A DNA stretch of 64,000 nucleotides, taken from NCBI GenBank assembly GCA_045837725.1, contig JBEWZL010000257.1:62001-126000 (forward strand), read 5' to 3'. The DNA is from Vermamoeba vermiformis. Lineage: Eukaryota > Tubulinea > Echinamoebida. Below, in pieces: positions 59,389 to 64,000 of the stretch. The first letter of the stretch is position 1. Every line of letters begins with the position of its first letter. The notes under the pieces were generated by a model. It ran no database searches, was not told where the DNA came from, and saw nothing but the letters and a program-made list of their open reading frames with translations. The position numbers and the translations under genes are program-made.

Positions 59389-60612
59389 ATGCATCTTCTG
59401 TCCCTGCCAAAAGAACTATATTTCGAAATTCTAGATTATATCGTAGATCCCCTAGATATACATAGGTAACATATTTGTTTTCGTTAAGCTTGAAATTATT
59501 TTTTGGTGTTAAAATCAGCCAACATAATGGCAAATATTTTTTTTTTTAGTCGGATTAAATATTTATTTGCTAGGAAGTGATGATTAGCATTTCTTGAATT
59601 TCTTTGCTGAGTATGTAACAAATAGTTACTGTCGTTTCTTTGCAACCAATTAATTACTAAAAGTTAAAATCCTAAGTTTATTTTTTGCAGGTTATGCTTG
59701 GTGTGCTCTAAACTGTGTACCACACTTCATCGAGCAAGCAGTCTTTGTCTTAATGGGCAGCTTTACAAATCGAGCAAAATCGATCTATCTAAATTCACTC
59801 AATTACGCCAGTTGAGTCTTGTGGATTTCACCTCCCAAACATTTCATGGATTAACTACTCTAACTCAATTGCATGAGTTAGCTTTGAGAGGTGGTTTTCC
59901 TGAAATTATAGATTATTGCCATTTTCCCATGCTTAACAGGCTGTACATTGAATATGGGAATGGCGTGGATAATGATGACCTATCAGTGCTATTCCATCAA
60001 CTATCAACTATCACATTCCTAACAATAGGGATTAACTACGAAAGAGCACTACTGTCGCTGCTTACAATATTACAACGATTGGAGACATTACAAATATTTA
60101 GAGGCTACATCGACCCAGAACAATTTCAATACTTGGGTCATTTACCCTTGTTGACAAGCTTGGAATTCCGTTATTTTGATTTCACATTCAAGCACTTTGA
60201 GAGTCTGCCAACTCTGACAGCGTTGCAAATTTTCCATCTTGGAAGTTTTGATTCAGGAAATATTAGTGGCAGCGAGGACGGCTTAAAGTGTATTGCAGAT
60301 TCATTTACAAATTTGAAAGCACTATCGTACTATCCTGCACCTGTTCTTCCAGACAATATTACACAATTAAAAAGACTTGAATATCTAGCTTTTTTGGAGT
60401 TTGGCCCAACAAATGGTTTCACCCTACTAAGTACTTTACCCAACTTGACATACCTAACAACTCCCTTAGAACATGAACACTGGGAACAATTGACTGCACT
60501 AACACAATTAAAAATCCTTCGATGTTTTAATGCAGATGAAAATACAATGATATTCCCACATTTAAAAATTATTGACTCATGTGATGGACAGTTCCCAGTT
60601 GGAATGCTTTAA
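59389..60612 (+). CDS. F-box/leucine-rich repeat protein, 2 exons
   Basis: Exons 59389-59465 and 59691-60612 (999 nt, 332 aa). The F-box is at the very start (HLLSLPKELYFEILDYIVD...LCLVCSKLCTTLH). From residue 60 on there are about ten leucine-rich repeats of 20-25 residues, such as LTQLHELALRGG, LPLLTSLEFRYF, LPTLTALQIFHLG, ITQLKRLEYLAFLEF and LPNLTYLTTPLE. This is the FBXL plan: F-box to bind Skp1, LRR to bind the substrate of an SCF ubiquitin ligase. The 225-base intron is long for this window. Confidence 0.88.
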
Positions 60613-60904
60613 GAATGTAAACTTAGTGCAATAAATTCAGGAATTTGCTCAATTGGAACAGTAAATCTGAACTATTTTTCAGGGACTTTTTACCTCACCT
60701 GGCAGCCTCAGCAAATCACTTTGTAATCATACATTGACAACATATGATAGGGAGAGTGTTGCATAGTTTAGGGATTACCATATGGCATAGGCACTAATGG
60801 CAAATGATTCTAATTATTTGTTTTCTTCATTGTCTTCGATGAGGCCAGCAGTTGTTCTAATTAGACCTCAGTCAACTTGGATTGTCTCCATTGTCTGATC
60901 TCAC

Positions 60905-61800
60905 CTGTCACAGGTTACCCATGGTGTGCAGACACTAAAATACTTTTACTATGCACAGTGAAGGAGTACTGTGGCAATGGTACCGGGGTTTGCATGGAAC
61001 AATACCCTGAAAACTGCTTCGTCGACTGCCGCCCTCATATTACCAAAACTTGATCAACTACTGCTCCAATGCAAGGCCATATCGCTCCGGGTAATACTTA
61101 ATTATATACGGTGCGTACCAGCGGTGTTCAATTTCTTATTCAGGATTCCACGTCGGGACGGACACTATTGGAGATTACTTCCCTTGATGAAGAAATATGG
61201 CACTCACTTCTACTACACGGCTACGCTCGGAGGTCGATTGCGACAAGTGATTGTACTGGACAGTACTTACGAAAACACTCAAAGCGAATTCGAGATCAGC
61301 CGATCTGCTGATATTAGTTTTGCAGCTTCTATAGCAGGATCTCTTTTATCTGCAGATGGTTCCTTAAGTATGGATTTAGCTGGATCTTTGGATAGCTCTA
61401 CAACAGCAGAACAACAAAGCCAATTTGAAACATCTTCTTCTCGCAGCACAGTCATCACTTATGGAGGTCCTCCTGGTTCATTTGGTCCAACAACCTCGGA
61501 TGCACCTTCAAACTTTGGTGATTGGGCAAGTGCTGTTGACTTGCTTCCTGTTCCCATCGATTATCAGCTCGTTCCAATCTATGACACAATACACCCATTG
61601 TAGAAAACGAGAAATGGAGAATCTATTCGAGAAATGTGGAGGAATTCTCAAGAGAGTTACAGAAATAGCACTGGTGCATTTACGGGAGGTATTTCATTTG
61701 ATAAGGACTCCAATAAGATATGTGTCCAGCAATCTGATAATGGGTCGTACGTCCAAGATACCGCTAGAATTTTGTTAGACATTGATTATTTAGGCTAGCT
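60905..61800 (+). pseudogene. MACPF-domain protein pseudogene
   Basis: The piece 61150-61600 encodes the hallmark of the membrane attack complex/perforin fold (KKYGTHFYYTATLGG) and a following Ser-rich helical stretch. Just upstream, 60905-61030 encodes a Cys-rich segment (EYCGNGTGVCMEQY) in another frame with an internal stop, joined by an intron-like stretch (61092-61143). The frame is also broken just before the hallmark motif (near 61183), again near 61600, and once more before the C-terminal piece that ends DTARILLDIDYLG at 61797. At least three frame breaks plus one stop, so no intact product. The N-terminus and signal peptide are not found. MACPF proteins form membrane pores in immunity, predation or cell adhesion. 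Confidence 0.7.
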
Positions 61801-62153
61801 AACATACCACCAATTTTGATCATTTTTAATGTCGGATGAAGTGTCAAAGCGGTTTCCATTGCAATCAAGCATTCGGGGTCAATCATAAATTCTTGAAAGG
61901 CTGTTAACGAGTGCTGATCACTATTATTGAATTTACCATCATTAAGATATAGATGTAGCTTTTCTAGCCTAGATTCTCTTATAGCACTGAACGCGGTGCA
62001 TAAATCGTTTTTTGTTCCCGCATAATCTAATTAATTTATTGTAAATAATTTATTCCAAATCTTGTAGTGTTGATTACTCCTACCTAATAAATTCCATCGT
62101 AATCTTGTCGCTTTTAAATATTGCAAGTATTGAAGAAAAACTTCAGAATCCAT
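61764..62153 (-). CDS. Small 110-residue protein, 2 exons, unknown
   Basis: Exons 62153-62084 and 62026-61764 join in frame (333 nt, 110 aa) from an ATG to a TAG. The 57-base intron has good signals (G|GTAGGA ... TTAATTAG). The protein begins MDSEVFLQYLQYLKATRLRW and has one LRR-like phrase (ESRLEKLHLYLNDG). It could be a tiny gene or the surviving end of an LRR gene. Its 3' end overlaps the last codons of the MACPF pseudogene on the other strand. Confidence 0.45.
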
Positions 62154-62285
62154 GCGCCTTTAAAAGAACAATCTTCTTCTTGTTGTTATATGTGGTATGC
62201 TACGCTCGTTTAACAAACTTGCACACACGAGTTGTTGTCATTTGTTTTATTAAATAAAATTGCAATAATAGATCTAAGTTTGATA

Positions 62286-63966
62286 TTAAAATACAGCTTC
62301 CTGTTCTTCACCGAACTTCTTGCGCATCGAATACACTTCGCGCCACATTGACCGAATGAACGGGTATGGCAAGTATTGCTCGACTTCACTGCGCACCAAC
62401 AACGGGCATCCCTTGATGAACTGTAACAAGTAGATTAGTGAACTGAAAACAGAATTGTATTGACACGTGTCAACATACCATGTCCAAGAAGACAACGACA
62501 GACGGCAAGTCCTTAACAGTCTTGTCAGTCTTAGAGCGAGCCATACGCATCAAGATGACACTTGACATCTCGACAAAGGCGTTCAACAGCGCTACAATTT
62601 CTTCTTCGCTGTTGTTCTCGCTGGTCAAACTCTTAAAGTGAATGATGAGCTCGTTGATGGCCTTAGCCAACACGTGCACGTTGTTGTCGTGTGCCTCGAT
62701 TGAAGGCACGAACACAGCTTCACGCCAGTAAGTTGACACAAGGAACGACATGGCAAACATTGTCGGCAACAAGTCCCACACCTTCTTATCTGATTGTGCG
62801 TCTGTGATACCCGCTGTTAGTTAGTGCCCATAGAGTCAACGGCAATACTTACCTTGGATGAGTGCGTCCTTGACCTCAGGATCTGCAAGGCCAGGGTTAA
62901 TACCAGCCTCCACGGCAAGCAAATCAACAGGCTGAATAAGTCTAGTTAGATACCATTATTACTCTGAGCTTTCTCCTTACCGTGAACTCGGCATTCTTGA
63001 ACAAATTTTGAGGGTACGAAGAGAAGGCCGTTGTGATAGTCTTGTGAATTAAGGGCGTCGTGTTTTGAATGACGTCACCGCAAGCTTGCAGTAGTAAGTC
63101 ACGGAACAAGAGTAACTTGCCAATGGCAATAGAATGGGCGATGAATTCGTCAACGCCGTGAGGATCAGCAGGCTTGAGGGGCTTGACGAGTGCAACAACC
63201 TTGGGCTCTTGATGATACACCTTGTTGAACTCTTCCAGCACTTGTCTGTTGGTCTTGAGAGCCTCTTTAATGCCGACAATATGTTTGGTGATCAAGGCAA
63301 TGATTTCCCTATTAAATGCATTAGCTCCATGCAGGCTTTGTTGTTGACGTGCGTGACTTACTTGTCAATATTTTTCACACCATAAGGACCAATCAAGGCG
63401 CACAGTGTTTCTAACTCGACTATGTCGGCGTACTCTTCAGCACGGAACTAGAATTAAGTTAGTATAGTGTTATTTAAAATCTTTCGAGTGCTTACAGGCA
63501 AACCTCTTCGGCTCACAAATCCCTTTCTGTTGGGTGCGTAGCAGACACCAGGCAAATTGATCTTGTTTGTCAGGAACTCGAGGTACCACTGTGTCACAAG
63601 CTTGCTGCTATTGTTAGGAGCATCCTTGGCACCAGCACTGTCACGAATTAGTCTCGAAAAAGGTCTGATAAGTGCTGCAACTTACGGAGCATAAAGCTCT
63701 TCAAGCATGACCGTTGTGGTGATTTTTGTGATGTCAATATCAACTGTCCGAGAGTTAGTGCTGATCCGCGGTCGAAAAAAGAAAGCCGTACCGTAGTTCT
63801 CAATGCTGCGCAACAAAGAAGTGTAGACACTGATCTGTTTCAGCAAGACTGAAGGAGGTTGAATGATACTTTCAGGCTTGCTTGGGTTCTGTTGACGAGC
63901 GATTGGAATGGGCAAAAGTCGCTTCAAGAAGCCCTTCAACAAATTGGCAATCATCTCAGTCAAGTA
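62286..63966 (-). CDS. NAP1: Nap1/NCKAP1 (HEM family) subunit of the SCAR/WAVE complex, C-terminal part
   Basis: Visible exons 63966-63686, 63637-63496, 63447-63362, 63308-62981, 62931-62853, 62813-62479 and 62420-62286 agree in phase; the gene continues past the right edge behind an intron acceptor at 63967. The protein matches the C-terminal third of NCKAP1/Nap1: TKITTTVMLEELYAP, SIAIGKLLLFRDLL, VEAGINPGLADP, PSIEAHDNNVHVLAKAINEL and the terminal LPYPFIRSMWREVYS. Nap1 holds the pentameric SCAR/WAVE complex, which relays Rac signals to Arp2/3-driven actin growth in pseudopods. Its presence fits an amoeboid cell. The intron at 62478-62421 contains the palindrome TGACACGTGTCA. Confidence 0.9.
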
Positions 63967-64000
63967 CTAAGAAAAAAGATCAGCAAGGGCGGATGACGTT

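Overview
Nuclear DNA of a unicellular eukaryote. Most genes are split by short AT-rich introns of about 45-200 bases. Donors are usually GTAAGT, GTACGT or GTATGT, acceptors end in TAG or CAG, and C/TTAAC branch-like motifs are common. Exon chains built on these rules keep the reading frame across up to 17 exons, so most models below were checked by summing exon lengths to a multiple of three. The gene set (Nap1 of the SCAR/WAVE complex, many F-box, ankyrin, BTB and TBC proteins, receptor-like tyrosine kinases with kelch ectodomains, a phytochelatin synthase, an MLO-like protein) suggests a free-living amoeboid protist, amoebozoan or unicellular holozoan. This placement is an inference; no species was identified.

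Layout. 0-2 kb: an edge fragment and a four-exon gene of unknown function. 2-11 kb: three secreted or membrane proteins, namely a GPI-type protein, a type II membrane protein with a large ectodomain, and a 17-exon enzyme resembling the PcRGLX/YetA rhamnogalacturonan lyase family. 12-19 kb: F-box/ankyrin protein, ankyrin-TBC Rab-GAP, CHK-type small-molecule kinase. 20-24.3 kb: a tandem pair sharing an unrecognised Cys-containing N-terminal module; the second copy adds a FYVE finger and five 77-residue repeats. 25-27.5 kb: F-box-like/ankyrin-like protein. 27.5-34.4 kb: tandem kelch receptor tyrosine kinases. 34.7-38.7 kb: phytochelatin synthase and MLO-like protein. 39-41.6 kb: an F-box/Ras-like GTPase fusion with a CaaX end, and a broken kinase gene. 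42-47 kb: F-box protein, coiled-coil gene without a clear start, BTB-ankyrin protein. 47.6-52.2 kb: GPI-type secreted enzyme and a serine carboxypeptidase. 52.2-54.1 kb: mitochondrial carrier and a 5S rRNA gene. 54.1-58.5 kb: N-terminally truncated SDR and a TBC1D15/Gyp7-like Rab-GAP. 59-62.2 kb: F-box/LRR protein, MACPF pseudogene and a 110-residue gene antisense to its end. 62.3-64 kb: C-terminal part of Nap1.

Common themes are extracellular digestion and surface proteins (lyase-like enzymes, carboxypeptidase, GPI proteins), ubiquitin-linked adaptors (five F-box-like genes and one BTB gene), membrane traffic (two Rab-GAPs, a FYVE protein), tyrosine kinase signalling and actin control. The strongest candidates for undescribed biology are the module shared by the 20-24 kb pair, the F-box/Ras fusion, and the kinase pair whose kinase halves are nearly identical in DNA while their ectodomains have diverged.
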